Below, one piece after another: positions 1-11,761 of a stretch of 64,000 nucleotides of DNA. Positions within the stretch are counted from its first letter, which is position 1. Each line of letters opens with the position of its first letter. The stretch is from Brachypterus glaber (taxonomy: Eukaryota > Arthropoda > Insecta > Coleoptera > Kateretidae), in contig OY294044.1 of assembly GCA_958510825.1 (NCBI GenBank), positions 103,640,893 to 103,704,892 on the forward strand, in the 5' to 3' direction. Made by a program: the position numbers and the translations under genes. The notes under the pieces are model-generated. The model had not been told where the DNA came from. It did no database searches and saw nothing but the letters and a program-made list of their open reading frames with translations.

Positions 1-146
1 ATTAATTAAAAACCTTATTTTTATTACAATTTTAAAGGGTCGTAGCTCCCTTAGGGCTCATTTCCGGACCAACCTTTATTTTTTTTGATATTTTTGGATG
101 TAGAATCACCTCTTAAATTTTGGCATGCCAGTTATTGATCACCCTG
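1..146. mobile_element. Family A hairpin MITE, one end
   Basis: This is the terminal part of a MITE cut by the window edge. It ends in ACCCTG followed by TA, preceded by GGCATGCC and a stretch (GATTCTACATCC in reverse) that recurs at 13,080-13,122 and, as both ends, at 44,615-45,343. The shared terminal CAGGGTG next to TA is the usual form of Tc1/mariner-type MITEs. No coding potential is seen. Confidence 0.65.
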
Positions 147-464
147 TATATATTTAAGGCTTGTGTTTTTATTTAATTTATATAATTACCTAATATTCTG
201 AAACATGAAGTTTCCCCAATTTTTTTAAAGTTATACTTGTTATACATTAGTGGGCACTGTTAGATAGAAAAAACTTTTCTGAATAATAAGTTAAGGGATC
301 ATTCTGATTTAGATGCTATAAAAAAAGGGTAATTTTTGTTAATTTTTTAAGAATGTATCATTATAGATATTGATATAAAAGTTGTTGAGCTTAATAAGTA
401 CACTCTCGAAATACATAAAACAATTTTTTTTATTTTAAACACTTTTTGTGAAAAAAATTTTTGC
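147..464. other. AT-rich non-coding stretch
   Basis: No gene is recognisable here. The motif AAGGGATCATTCTG near 293-306 reappears inverted near 1722-1735 and 2634-2647, so this stretch belongs to the edge of the repeat complex that follows. Confidence 0.5.
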
Positions 465-1045
465 GTCCGTCTGTCTGTTTGCTGTCTGTCTGGGTGTAAA
501 CTCAATTTCTAAAAAAGATATCGACAAGCTGTTTTCTGCATATTGTTTCTTATCATATTTCGAAGAGCTGATTAGATTTTGGGGGTAAACGATTGGGGGT
601 AGGGGGGTAAGAATGGGGTAAAACTCCTATTTTTAGCGTTTTTTGTTTATAATTAAGTTAATTATTATTGTATTTTATTAATTTAGCACTTACATAAAAG
701 ATTTTTTTATTTTTTTAAATAGCTCAAAAAATGTTATAAACAACTTTTTCCTAAAATACATTTTTTTCGATATATTAGCGTTTAAAACAGTAAAATGTTT
801 TTTTTGCATAACTCACCTATTTATAAACCGATTTCAAAAAATTATGTTTCAAATGAAAGCTCTTTCTAAGGCCTACAAAAAATGATATATACAGTTTTTG
901 TTAAAATATAATGTTTTGGAGATACAGGCTTCCAAACTTTAGTAAATAATGCAACACGCAGGTGTATTAATGGTTGCCTATTCACACTACTTCCTATTTC
1001 ATAACGTTTCCAATTAGTGCCTAGTGCCGATGTTTTGACAAGGTA
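465..1045. repeat. Left arm of a 3.9 kb inverted repeat
   Basis: The arm begins with a degenerate GTCTGTCTG microsatellite (467-492). It continues through GGGGGTAAACGATTGGGGG, AAACTCCTATTTTTAGCG and ATAAACAACTTTTTCC blocks, each found inverted at 3750-4325. Spacer length is about 2.7 kb. Divergence between the arms is visible at many sites, so the structure is old. The GTCY-type microsatellite inside a mobile repeat resembles the proto-microsatellites described for Drosophila mini-me/Helentron-related elements; that assignment is inference. Confidence 0.75.
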
Positions 1046-1081
1046 TTTGCAACTGTTCAGCTGGTTTATTGATAAATAGTA
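865..1081 (+). repeat. Partial third copy of the 911-bp tandem unit
   Basis: The sequence from the CCTACAAAAAATG block through the GTGCCGATGTTTTGACAAGG block matches the corresponding part of the two long units that follow, but it is more diverged (for example TATTTGCAAC instead of TGCTTGAAAC). Confidence 0.65.
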
Positions 1082-2897
1082 AAATGGCGGAAATTAAAAA
1101 AAAAAAACAAAAAATGAGGTATTTTTTCACAAAATTACAAAAAATGTTATATAAAGTTTTTGCTAAAATATAATGTTTTGCAGATATAGACTTTTAAACT
1201 TTAATAAATTATGCAACACGCAGGTGTATTAATGGTTGCCTATTCACACAACTTCCTATTTCATAATGTTTCCAATTAGTACCTAGTGCCGATGTTTTGA
1301 CAAGGTGCTTGAAACTGTTTATCTGGTTTATTGAGAAATAATAAAATGGCAAAGACTAAAAAAAAAAAATAAAACAAAAAATGAGGTATTTTTTCACAGT
1401 TCTTGGCAAAAAAAACAGTGAAAATTAAAATTTTAATACGGTTGTAGAAACTGAAGCTATTCATGTGTAGTATGTGGTTTAAATTTTATAAGAATCGGGC
1501 CAGTGGTTCCGGAGAAATCACCGCCTCCGAACGAAAAAACGTTGTTTTGAGAAAAACGCGTTTAAAGTTTTTTTTTAATGAAAAATCATGAAAATGTCTA
1601 CATACACTTTTGAGAAAACGCATTTTAAGTTTTTTTTTTAATGAAAAATTATAAAAAAGTCTACATATACTTTTGAAAAATGTAAAAGAAAACGATCGAT
1701 TTTTTGAAAATTATCATTCAGAATGATCCCTTAAACGGTTTCATTAAAAAATAATTGGGATTATTTTTGGTAGAACCTGCCCCGTATTGGCACCGTAACG
1801 GCCCCGTAATAGCACTGTAACGAACCCGTTAATGGTACCTACACGACATATCGTAACGATTATACAGTCCAGTTACTGGTATTTTTTAGCCATTAATTTT
1901 CCAACAAGAACGGTAATGGGCCAGGGATCTGTTAGTTTAGGGCTAACTATTCGGTAAAATTGGAAGGTTTGGGATTATGTACCATAAATGGCGGAAATTA
2001 AAAAAAAAAACAAAAAATGAGGTATTTTTTCACTGTTTTTAAGCCCTACAAAAAATGTTATATACAGTTTTTGCTAAAATATAATGTTTTGCAGATATAG
2101 ACTTTTAAACTTTAATAAATTATGCAACACGCAGGTGTATTAATGGTTGCCTATTCACACAACTTCCTATTTTATAACGTTTCCAATTAGTACCTAGTGC
2201 CGATGTTTTGACAAGGTGCTTGAAACTGTTTATCTGGTTTATTGAGAAATAATAAAATGGCAAAGACTAAAAAAAAAAAATAAAACAAAAAATGAGGTAT
2301 TTTTTCACTGTTCTTGGCAAAAAAAACAGTGAAAATTAAAATTTTAATACGGTTGTAGAAACTGAAGCTATTCATGTGTAGTATGTGGTTTAAATTTTAT
2401 AAGAATCGGGCCAGTGGTTCCGGAGAAATCACCGCCTCCGAACGAAAAAACGTTGTTTTGAGAAAAACGCGTTTAAAGTTTTTTTTTTAATGAAAAATCA
2501 TGAAAATGTCTACATACACTTTTGAGAAAACGCATTTTAAGTTTTTTTTTTAATGAAAAATTATGAAAAAGTCTACATATACTTTTGAAAAATGTAAAAG
2601 AAAACGATCGATTTTTTAAAAATTATCATTCAGAATGATCCCTTAAACGGTTTCATTAAAAAATAATTGGGATTATTTTTGGTAGAACCTGCCCCGTATT
2701 GGCACCGTAACGGCCCCGTAATAGCACTGTAACGAACCCGTTAATGGTACCTACACGACATATCGTAACGATTATACAGTCCAGTTACTGGTATTTTTTA
2801 GCCATTAATTTTCCAACAAGAACGGTAATGGGCCAGGGATCTGTTAGTTTAGGGCTAACTATTCGGTAAAATTGAAAGGTTTGGGATTATGTACCAT
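1082..2897 (+). repeat. Tandem duplication, two units of ~905-911 bp
   Basis: Two head-to-tail units start with the same AAATGGCGGAAATT sequence at 1082 and 1986. They agree nearly base for base through CGATGTTTTGACAAGGTGC, a CCCCGTAATGGC-like block of short CCGTAA(C/T) repeats (about 1780-1850 and 2690-2760) and the closing GGGATTATGTACCAT. The 62-residue open frame present in both units (1276-1464 and 2187-2375, minus) is low-complexity and AT-driven, and I do not consider it a gene. The very high identity suggests a recent duplication or an assembly artefact. Confidence 0.85.
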
Positions 2898-3057
2898 TTA
2901 AAAGTAACACCCTGTATAACATCCCACTCGCAGTAGTAGGTAATTACTTTTATGTAACCAACTATTAATTATTAAATTTACGTTAATGATGCATACAAAA
3001 TTATCACATATCACGGGTCGATATTGTACATTTTTTTACCCACGCTATATTATTAGT

Positions 3058-3096
3058 TTAACACGTTCGCGACGCCGTGACCCACCGGTGGGTCAC
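3058..3096. mobile_element. Possible piggyBac-like terminus
   Basis: TTAA at 3058-3061 is followed by CACGTTCGCGACGCC and then a perfect 20-bp palindrome, GTGACCCACCGGTGGGTCAC (3077-3096). TTAA is the target site of piggyBac elements. A comparable arrangement, with an internal palindrome of the form ACGGGCAAGTTGCCCGT, is found at 47,098-47,135. No second end and no transposase were found, so this is a candidate only. Confidence 0.3.
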
Positions 3097-3481
3097 TTTG
3101 GGATTTACCGGGTAACTTGCGTATTTAAGCTATATTAGACTTATAGCCTTACTCATAATATCAAAAGCCTACGAAATAATCGTAAAAAGTCAATTTAACT
3201 GAGACAAAAAAAATTGTCGGTCTGAATACCTACGATTTTGACAATAAAAACATTTCAGTTTTTTTTTTTAGATTGAGACAAGATATTTTTCACTTTCTAC
3301 ATGTGAGTGAAAATTAAAAGTTAAAAGCTTTGTGTTCTCAAAATAATACACTTATAGAAAAAAATTAAATATGGCCGATGGTGTGAACGTTTTATTCTGC
3401 AAAGGATGGTACAGTGGAGTACAATATCGGTACCCCCTTTTAACATGTAAGTTAAGCTCATAATTTAGGAATACACCCAAA

Positions 3482-3720
3482 AAAAAATTATCTTAAATCA
3501 AGAATGTGTGATTTGGACATAACGAAGAGAATATATTCTTCTTTTAAGAGAATATATTAGTCTTTTAAGCATATCCTTTCATATTTGAAAATATACTCTT
3601 CTTTCAAGCATACCATATTCTTATCCCTTCACATTTAAAGCATAATTTTGCTTTAAAGGAGAATACATTCTCTTCGGTATATCCAAATCACACATTCTTG
3701 GTTTAAGATAATATTTTTCT
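3482..3720. mobile_element. Hairpin MITE, ~240 bp
   Basis: Long inverted arms: the left arm reads ATTATCTTAAATCAAGAATG then TGTGATTTGGACAT, and the right arm carries the reverse complement ending in TTAAGATAATA. Both arms continue inward with GAAGAGAATATATTC-type repeats, so nearly the whole element folds back. No target duplication was resolved. Confidence 0.7.
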
Positions 3721-3749
3721 GTGTATATGTGTAGCTGTAAAAGGAACTA

Positions 3750-4289
3750 GATGAAACGTTGCAAGCACCCTGTCAAAACATCGGCACTATTGTACACTAG
3801 AGCCATCTAGTTTGCAAATTTCAAACTAGGTGTTTTGTTTGATTTTAATATCTGTATCATTAAAACATTATATTCTAGCAAAAAAACTGTAAATAACATT
3901 TTTTATAGGGCTTAAAAAGAGCTTTTATTTAAAATATAATTTTTTGAAATCGGGTTATAAATATGTGAGATATGCTAAAAAAACCTTTTACTGCTTTAAA
4001 CGCTAATATCTCGAAAACAATGCGTTTTAGGAAAACGTTGTTTATAACATTTTTTGACCAATTTAAAATTATCTTTTATATAAGTGCTAAATTAACCAAA
4101 TACAATAATAATTGCCTTAATTATAAACAAAAAACGCTAAAAATAGGAGTTTTACCCTATTTTTACCCCCTTACCCCCAATCGTTTACCCCCAAAATCTA
4201 ATCAGCACTTCAGAATACGATAAGAAACAATATGCAAAAAACTGCAAGTCGATATCTAATGTAGAAATGGAGTTAGAGAGTTTACACCC

Positions 4290-4321
<32 letters not shown>

Positions 4322-4325
4322 GGAC
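3750..4325. repeat. Right arm of the 3.9 kb inverted repeat
   Basis: Reverse complement of 465-1045, ending in a cleaner CAGACAGACAGACAGACAGA microsatellite at about 4290-4322. The open frame at 3972-4223 lies entirely inside this arm and has a composition explained by the repeat, so no gene is called. Confidence 0.75.
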
Positions 4326-5733
4326 TCAAAATTTTTTTTTACTGATTTCGACTCTATGGTCTAAAACGTCGAGAAATGTGAACAAAAACGTGGTCAAAGA
4401 TTTTGACTTTTCGGCGAAGATTTCAATACATCGGCACTCTTAGTAGCACTAAGTGCCGATGTAAAAGAGGATGGAGGTCTTTATAATTTAGTATGTGAAC
4501 ATGATGGGACTGTAATGGTTACTTTGGGAGCGAAATTTTGGTCCAGGTAAGAAACAGAAAATTCCTACACAGTTTAAAAGCTTTATTATTACTCTAAGTA
4601 AGACCAAATAATGTGCCTAAAAGCAGGATATATTTTAAACAATTTTTCTTCATACACAAAAGGCCAAAAGTGTTTAGGCTGACAAAGAAAAAGTTGAAAA
4701 AAAAATATTATATTTTATTAAGAGTTGTGTTTTTAATATTAAAACCAAAGAACTTTTACCTCAAGAATGAACATGATGAAATCTACCGTATGCTTTGTTT
4801 GAAGCGTGAACCAACTACGATGACTATTGTTTACACTTAGTACGCGTAAAGAGAGAGAAAGAATGTGTAAACTCACAGTCTAATGTCGTAAACTTTGTCA
4901 AGCAATACAGTGTTGCCGGTTGCTTTAGATATTTTATTGTAAATTTTAGGAATTTTATTTGAGTTTTATATGAACTAGTAGTTTAATTTTAATAAATTTA
5001 ATTATATTACATTATCAAACATAATTATAGTGTCGTAGTATAGTAATTTTTAAAAATTTTAATGTAGGTATAAAGATTTATCATAATGATAAAGTGAAAA
5101 TTACGCAACATTGCTCTGGTCACCAGAAGGTCAAAACTAGCGATACTTATGTTTACACCAGAAGCAGTATCGCGTACGTTTATGTAAACAAACAAACAAA
5201 AAGATGACACCTTCATAAACATTGGTCTGAAATAACTTCTTGAGGTAAAAGTTCTTTGATTAAAACTCAATAAATTATTTCTTGAATTAAGGTTTATTAT
5301 TATTTGATACTTTTACAGATCTGGTACAAGAAACAAATGTTTCCCAACTAAAGATTGACATTTTCCCAACTTTTTACTCAAAACTTTGATTTTCCAAACT
5401 TTTTATTTTACAGGGCGGAAAAATTTAAAGACCAAAAAAAGAAGAAGGTCATCAACTCCATAATTTTTTCAACTGGATAATGGATTTTCCTATTTCGTGA
5501 TGGGGGTAGTGCTCTCGTACATCTTGTCATCTCTGGTTACTACCAAAAAAATGGTGTATGTCTTAAAAGTATACAAAAAATGCTTTCCGAAATTTTGAAA
5601 ATTTTGAAAATAGGAAAGCAGAACATCTATGCTTTTTGCATAGTTTTAAGACTATTGTCTAGTTCACTTTGCGACATACTATATACAGTGTATACCGTAC
5701 ACCGTAGTAATAGGGAATTATGAATCTAACCCG
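4326..5733. other. Mostly unexplained spacer
   Basis: A small perfect hairpin, CATCGGCACT / AGTGCCGATG, lies at 4429-4461. At 4464-4550 the plus strand reads as a short open segment closing with TCCAG|GTAAGA, a good splice-donor match. I recognise no protein family in it and found no partner exon, so no gene is called. The rest is AT-rich without visible repeats. Confidence 0.4.
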
Positions 5734-5916
5734 CAGGGCCGTAGCGAAGAAGATTCAATGAATGGTGGGGGGGGGAGAAGGTCGAAAATCACAACTTTTT
5801 TCTCGCCGATAAAAAAGTTGATCACTAAAAAGAAACGTTTCCACTACTGCTAAAAATGCAACTTTTATATTTCAAGAAAGGTAGGGGTCCCCCGTCCCCC
5901 CATAGACACAGCCCTG
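5734..5916. mobile_element. hAT-type MITE with 8-bp target duplication
   Basis: The element starts CAGGGCCGTAG and ends ACAGCCCTG, giving short terminal inverted repeats. It is flanked on both sides by the identical 8-mer CTAACCCG (5726-5733 and 5917-5924). Eight-bp duplications and CAG...CTG ends are the hallmark of hAT elements. The 183-bp body has runs of G and C near both ends (GGTGGGGGGGGGAG and CCCCCGTCCCCCC) and no coding capacity, so it would need a transposase supplied elsewhere. Confidence 0.85.
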
Positions 5917-6048
5917 CTAACCCGATCTAACCCAGTTAAATAACAGGATTAAAGTTAACATTCGAGACTGTGTAAACGGTTAAGATCTACAAATACCGAT
6001 GTTGCCAACAAAACAAAAAAAATTAACTACCCAGTACACTTGAATATA

Positions 6049-7397
6049 CCGTGCGGTCCAAAAGTCGGGGAGTTTTTTAACTTTTGAACGAATTAAGATA
6101 TCGACTTCAAATTTAAAACAGTTAAATAAGACAACTCAAACTTTGGCATATATTCGATATTTTTAGCTTTTAAATGGATGTTATACGTCATTTTAAAGCA
6201 AATAAATTTCTCTATTCGACCATATATTCTTTTATTTTTATTTTTTTTTAGGTTTCTTATTTTTAAGTTTGTTTTGCTAAAAAATGTGATTTTTAAGATC
6301 CTTTTGTAAATATTTATTTATCAAAAATTAAAAAAATATGTGTTCGAATAGAGCATTTTATAAGCTTTAAAATGATTTAGAACATTACCCTCCTTTCCGT
6401 TTAAAAAAAATGTTTCCCATGCCACATTTTATAAGTTTGAGCTATTTTATTTAAATGTTTTAAAGAAGGATATCATTTTAAAGGCGAATTAATGAAAAGA
6501 AATTATGAAAAACCGTTAACTAAGTTTATTTGTTAAAAAAAAACAAACATTTTTTGTATTAAAAATTCGTAAACAATCGTAAACATGACAACAATGCACC
6601 ATTCATAAAGCATTTAGTTTATCATCTTGAAAAAAAAGTCATATATTTTTTTTGTTTATCTGAACATCAACATTAAATGTTGACCAAATTTTGGAATGTA
6701 TACATTTGGACCGTATAATAAAAATACTGTACAATATTAAATTAATGTATCTATTTAAAACTATAGCTTAAAAGTCTCTTAAAACTTTTTTATGGAAATA
6801 AAATTATATAACACGTTGAAAGCCACATTAAATTACTAGTCTGGAGTCACACTGTCCCATGGGACTGCAGGCTTTAGGTTACTATAGAATATATATCCAA
6901 CGTTATTTATAACTTTGGATTGAATTATTAGTATAAATACTATAAAAACAACTCGATAATCACTGAAAAACTAGTCTGATAAGTCCAACCTAATTGCACA
7001 TTGTGTATTTTATACTATGATAAATCCGTAAAAATTAACAACAAAAAGTCCAAAAAAAAATATTTTAATTTTACAGTCAAGCGCAGTAAACACAATACAC
7101 TGGGCCCCAAGTAGAACTTAATATACAAAGCTATTATTTTGACATGACATGGGACTTGACATTTGAACTATCGCGATGTTGCCAAATCATGCATTGACAT
7201 ATGTCAAAATTCGTAATTAAAATAACTAATTAAAGTATGTTCCGAGATGTAACAAGGTCTAAAATTTTGGCTAAGTATTAATTTTTTATGCATCTATGGG
7301 CATGTAAAATCTTATCGTTGCAGACGATACCCTTCTTTGAAGTAGATATTTCAACTCGTTCAAAAGTTAAGAGGGGGGTGACTTTTGGACCGCTCAG
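6049..7397. mobile_element. Family B MITE, enlarged by an internal insertion
   Basis: The left end CCGTGCGGTCCAAAAGTC and right end GACTTTTGGACCGCTCAG are inverted repeats flanked by TA on both sides. The left subterminal block (CTTTTGAACGAATTAAGATA) and right block (CTCGTTCAAAAGTTAAGAGG) match the full 716-bp copy at 37,756-38,471. This copy is about 630 bp longer. Homology to the family consensus is lost between about 6,470 and 7,330, so a second sequence probably sits inside. The open frame at 7288-7530 overlaps the right end and is not a gene. Confidence 0.7.
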
Positions 7398-7680
7398 TAT
7401 AACTGTAAGTTTGTGGTTTTGTTGTCGCACTCAGTTAGCTTTCTTATTCGATTTCCATAGACTTCATTTTACAGGTGTATATTTAACGATTGAACTTACT
7501 AGTAGTAATTATATAGTCAAGCTTAACTGAACCACGACAATCCTTGTTAACGGATTTTATCTTTGTTGTCTCATTTGCATATTATCGTTAACTCTATGTG
7601 AATATTACACATTGCATAATACAATGAAAATTAGCCTTTTTGTATACATGTAATAAAGGATATAAAGGTTCTATAGTGCG

Positions 7681-8235
7681 TCCAATTATGCAAGATAAAA
7701 TTCCCGCGATTTTTAAGCTACATCATTGGTTAAAAACTAATACCTTTTAACATATAAAATTTTGTGACATTTTTTGTCTATGACAATGATTGACGGTAGT
7801 TAAAGCTAATAAAATAAGAGAAAGTTACATAAAAAAAATGGTTATACTTAATGTTATTTTGTATGGTATTGAAAAAGGTACTTTTTTGGTTTATTCTTCA
7901 TACCCTCAAACTAAATTAGCATATTCTACATATTGTACAAACCTAAATTATATTGAACATAAGGAAAACGTCAAATTTTTAGGTTACAATTACAACTTAA
8001 GGCCTATCCAGAGGCTTGCATAACAACCATTACAAGATACATGACGAAATATCGAGCCAATCCTGGCGTCGCATTCTTATGTACTATTCTTTTTATGCGA
8101 GTCTTTGGACTTTCCAGGAAATCAGTACCGAGATCTGTTAAATTTTTTATACACTACGATTTATGCATAATTATGCTATTTATGCGCTCTGTGGTGTAAA
8201 ACGGGCTGCGTCCCTTGCTATCTTGCATAACTGGA
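7681..8235. mobile_element. 555-bp element with 17-bp terminal inverted repeats
   Basis: The left end TCCAATTATGCAAGATA and the inverted right end TCCAGTTATGCAAGATA differ at one base. Both are followed inward by a CCCGCG/GGGACGC-like GC patch. No clear target duplication is visible. A 77-residue open frame (7790-8023, plus) lies inside; it resembles nothing I know and may be chance. Confidence 0.55.
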
Positions 8236-8607
8236 TGAAGTATAATACAGGTAAAATTAGTTGGAGTTGTGTTGGAATATTCCAACCTCAATTAATATTG
8301 AGAACAGTCACATGGTTAAATTACCTCAATTGATGTCCCATCCATGACTATAAACAATAAATAAATAAAACAATAAATAAATATTAATGCTGTTAAGACT
8401 TTTTTGTGTCTGTTTTTCATGGTACATATACACTGCAGTATTACATTATATAAAATTTTGCGTTTTTCATTTTTTTTACTTTGGATTGATTGACCTTAGG
8501 AGAAAAGAAAGTTAATAATTTAGCAAAAAAAAAAGTTTTGCAGATTTTTGTGTATTTCGTATGTATTTATCCGTTTTAACAAGTTCCCGAAAACCCAATT
8601 TTTCTAT
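8236..8607. other. AT-rich spacer
   Basis: It contains an AATAAATAAA-rich low-complexity patch near 8348-8390. Nothing else is recognisable. Confidence 0.4.
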
Positions 8608-8695
8608 GTCCGTCCATCCGTTCATCAGTTCATCACGTCAGTCTGTCAGTGCGTCAGTTCATCAGTCCGTCAGTCCGTTTGTCCGTCTATCCAAA
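8608..8695 (+). repeat. Degenerate GTCC/GTCA microsatellite
   Basis: Imperfect repeats of GTCCGTC, ATCAGTC and GTCAGTC type over about 90 bp. Two overlapping open frames across it (8548-8781 and 8561-8752) are Ser/Val/Cys-rich translations of the repeat, not genes. Similar GTCY tracts sit in the elements at 467-492, 4290-4322 and 52,372-52,400. Confidence 0.75.
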
Positions 8696-9692
8696 GGCCT
8701 ACAGGCAAACCGTTTGACAGATCAAAACCAAACTTTAAATTTAATATTTTAAGGGGCAATCCCCCAGGGAGGTTTTCTTAGTTTTTCTCCTTTCTTACAA
8801 ATAAGAGTAGTTTACTAATACAAAAGTGGGACTTTAAGCACCCAAAGTAACCGAATCCAGAACATGGCGATTTTAAAATAAAATTTATTATTTAAGAAAG
8901 TAGTGTATTGTTATAGTTTTAAAAAGCAGTTAACAATTTTTATTACTGACCAAGAGAAAACAAACCCGGCCTGCCCTGATATTTAAATTAATTGAAAAGC
9001 TATTATCTTATAAATCTTCCTTGGCTATTATGAAAATACATCTACTCGTTTATAGATGTCGCGGCGTCGTAAGATATTAGCAGATTACAAAGGTATTAGT
9101 AAATAAATAATTTTTAGGTTATGTTTATATAAAGCCAGTTTATGTGCCGTTTTAAGTACTAAATTTTTCGAAAAATAGATATAAACATTAATTAAATAAA
9201 TGTAAGGACTGGAATCATGCTTATGTAATTTATTCTCGTTGCTAGATGGCGCCACACGCAGTTTAGAGAGTGTTTCATTCATTTATGATCTAAATATGGT
9301 TTCATCTTCCAATTGATAAAATAATAATAAATAAATAATTATCATTATTATCAGTCATGACATCAATAATGAATTAACCATTTTAGATTTCAAAATTAAA
9401 AAACTTGGTCTTTATTTTTAATACAAAATAATTGTGAATAAAATAGCATACATATCGTTTTAATAAAACTCATTTCAATGCTCGAGACCTATATTTGACC
9501 TAGGCCTTCAGCCATCGGTGAAATATAATCTCTCGCCTTGAAATGTGAAGTTTTGTTAACATTATATATTATATACTATTAAATGGACCTACTGTAAGAC
9601 ATACATAATAAATTATTATTATTATTATTAAATAAAATACAGCAGGGAGAAAATAATAAAATAAAAATGGTTACCCCAGCTCTCCGACTATA
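8696..9692. other. Non-coding stretch with an ATT microsatellite
   Basis: (ATT)n at 9612-9630 follows ATACATAATAA and resembles the (ATT)n tail of the LINE at 35,645-35,668, so this may be the 3' tail of a decayed LINE. No LINE protein is readable upstream of it. Confidence 0.4.
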
Positions 9693-10365
9693 CACAACGT
9701 GTCTAAAGTTCGCCCCCCCCCCCATTTAACTTTTGAATTTGAAATTTGGGAAACGTAAATAACATAACCCAAATATTTTTTTGGTATATGTTTTATACGT
9801 TTAGGGGACACAATGGTGGCAGGGGGCAAGGGGGATTTTTTTAATGGAAAAAGCTTATAAAATTTTTTATTTGTCTACTTTTTCGGAGAAATTTCTCGAG
9901 GTTTCAAAAAGAGTTAAAAATAGGAATTTTCGTCAAAATTTCTTTACAAAAATCAAACAATTTTTGAAAAATGGTTTATTTTATTGTGCAAATACGTCAA
10001 TTATACTTTTAAAATAATTTTAAATTATATAAACAAAATTTCACAAAAAAAAAAACTCAAAAAATCTCATTTTTTAGCAAAGAAAATTGAAAAATGAAAA
10101 CCTTGAAAAAAATATTAAAAATTAAAAAAGTATATGGTCGAATAGAGAATTTTTTGAGCTTTAAAATGATTTATCACACGACACCACTTTCCTTTAAAAA
10201 AATGTTCCCCCTTGCCCCCCTGTCTCCATTGTGCTCTCTAAGCATATCAAATATATGCCAAAAAAATATTTGGGTAATATTATTTATGTGTTCAAAATTT
10301 CAATTTGATATCTTAAGCCGTTCAAAACTTAAAGTGGGGGGGAGCGGACTTTTGACACGCACTGG
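9693..10365. mobile_element. Family B MITE, diverged copy
   Basis: The ends ACGTGTCTAAAGTTCGCCCC and (inverted) GCGTGTCAAAAGTCCGCTCC are diverged inverted repeats. Internally the GGCAGGGGGCAAGGGGG block and its inverse CCCCCTTGCCCCCCTG flank a hairpin body matching the 37,756-38,471 copy. Part of the open frame at 10,094-10,672 crosses this end and the next element, so it is not a gene. Confidence 0.6.
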
Positions 10366-10390
10366 AGATTCTTCCTCTTCTTCAGGAGCC

Positions 10391-10580
10391 GGTCTTTACC
10401 TCGAAAAAATTTACCTCGAAAGCAAATACCTCAAAAAAAATACCTCGAAAAAATTTACCTCGAAAGGACATTACCTCGAAAATACGTTACCTCGAAAGGA
10501 CAATACCTCGAAAAAGCGTTACCTCGAAAGTACATTACCTCGAAAGGTTTTACCTCGAACGGCTTTTACCTCGAAAAGGG
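10391..10580 (+). repeat. Left array: 12 TACCTCGAA units
   Basis: TACCTCGAA (one unit TACCTCAAA) starts at 10397, 10412, 10427, 10441, 10456, 10472, 10488, 10504, 10520, 10536, 10551 and 10567. Spacing is a steady 14-16 bp with variable bases between the cores, so the core is conserved and the linker is not. This pattern suggests a binding-site array rather than a neutral minisatellite. Confidence 0.85.
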
Positions 10581-11073
10581 CTGTTTTTATTTTTTTTAAT
10601 TTTTTTATCTTTTTCTTTGCGATTATTGTATATTTTAGTTTTTTTTCTCATATTTTATCATTTATTGATTAAATTTTAATTTACGGTCAATTATTACACG
10701 GGTCAACACAAAATTTGACTTTGACTCTAAAGTATAAAATTTCGATAGTTTAGGTCGTAAATACACGAAAAAAAATTATATGGCATAAAAAAGTTTGCTT
10801 TTGTATTTAGAAGACCGATTGAACGATATTTTTCAAAATCTGTGGTATTATTTTTTATTGGAAGATAGAACCATCGAAATAAATTTGTTTATCATTTTTA
10901 TTAAGTTTTACTATCAAAATAACTTACAAAAAAGTAGAAAATACCTTAAAAGTGTACATTCTTACTATTTCTTTTATGTTCATAAGTACTTTCTCTCAAT
11001 AAATAGATATAGTCTCCCATCATGTTTTCATTGGCCAATAATTGATAACGTTAATATGTCCATTACATTTGAT

Positions 11074-11306
11074 TCACTGCTTAATTAAAAATTGCTCACC
11101 TTCCAAACATCTTTTACAATAACTACGAGCAACATTTGGAGCCCATGGCTTGTCTTAATTCCGAACAAAACAGTCAAAATATGCTTCGTAGGCTTCACAG
11201 AGATGTGTGATGTTTTTAGTTCATATTTCATGTCTCGAACTTTAATAAATTGACCACATACGTAGCAAAATGCATCAGCATCATATTTACACTTTCACGA
11301 TGCCAT
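11074..11306 (-). pseudogene. Broken Cys-rich TE-associated gene
   Basis: Read from ATG at 11,306 on the minus strand, the sequence gives M-A-S-stop and then KCKYDADAFCYVCGQF. After a frame change it gives CEAYEAYFDCFVRN, a second stop (apparently Gln to TAA), and DKPWAPNVARSYCKRCLEG. The paired cysteines (CxxC near each end) and the EAYxAYF...DKPWAP segment recall a Cys-rich protein family that I know from transposon-like gene models in insect genomes, function unknown. Two stops and one frameshift make it a pseudogene. It is the only coding trace inside the foldback-like element. Confidence 0.5.
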
Positions 11307-11761
11307 TTTAACGTTTTCTCGACATGTACAAAACACCTGATCGTTGTTTATTACTTGAGTGCCATCTGGAGGCACTGCTTAAACGTAAAAGCCCCACTCA
11401 GATCTTTATTTTTGTATGTATTGTAACTAATTGAAATTTATAAAAAAATTCGAAAATGAGTATTATTACCACAACTATCACAAAAGCAAACTTTAAACCA
11501 AAAGAAGGTATTTTCTTTTGGTTTTTGTGCATAATGAACCCAACAATCATAATATAAACTTTAGGACAAAGAACAAAAAATTTTTTGTTGTCGTATTATT
11601 GAGAGCTTCTGGATTATTTGTGATTTCAAATACTTTCTTTTTGTATATCAATATTATTGCTTTAAATAACTAAGTTTATTGCTGTTAAATGTCCCTTCTT
11701 TTTCTAAAAAAAAATTGTTTGGTTTGGTTTTGTTTTATAAATTTTAAAAAATTATGTATTT

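Noticed and set aside
4464..4550. Short plus-strand segment ending at a GTAAGA donor-like site
   Set aside because: A single donor match in AT-rich DNA is expected by chance, and no acceptor or homologous protein was recognised.
10391..10580. CRISPR-like or telomeric repeat
   Set aside because: The unit is 15-16 bp with an inverted counterpart array; it does not match insect TTAGG telomere repeats or CRISPR organisation.
10094..10672. 192-residue plus-strand open frame
   Set aside because: It spans the end of one MITE, the gap and the TACCTCGAA array, so it joins unrelated elements.
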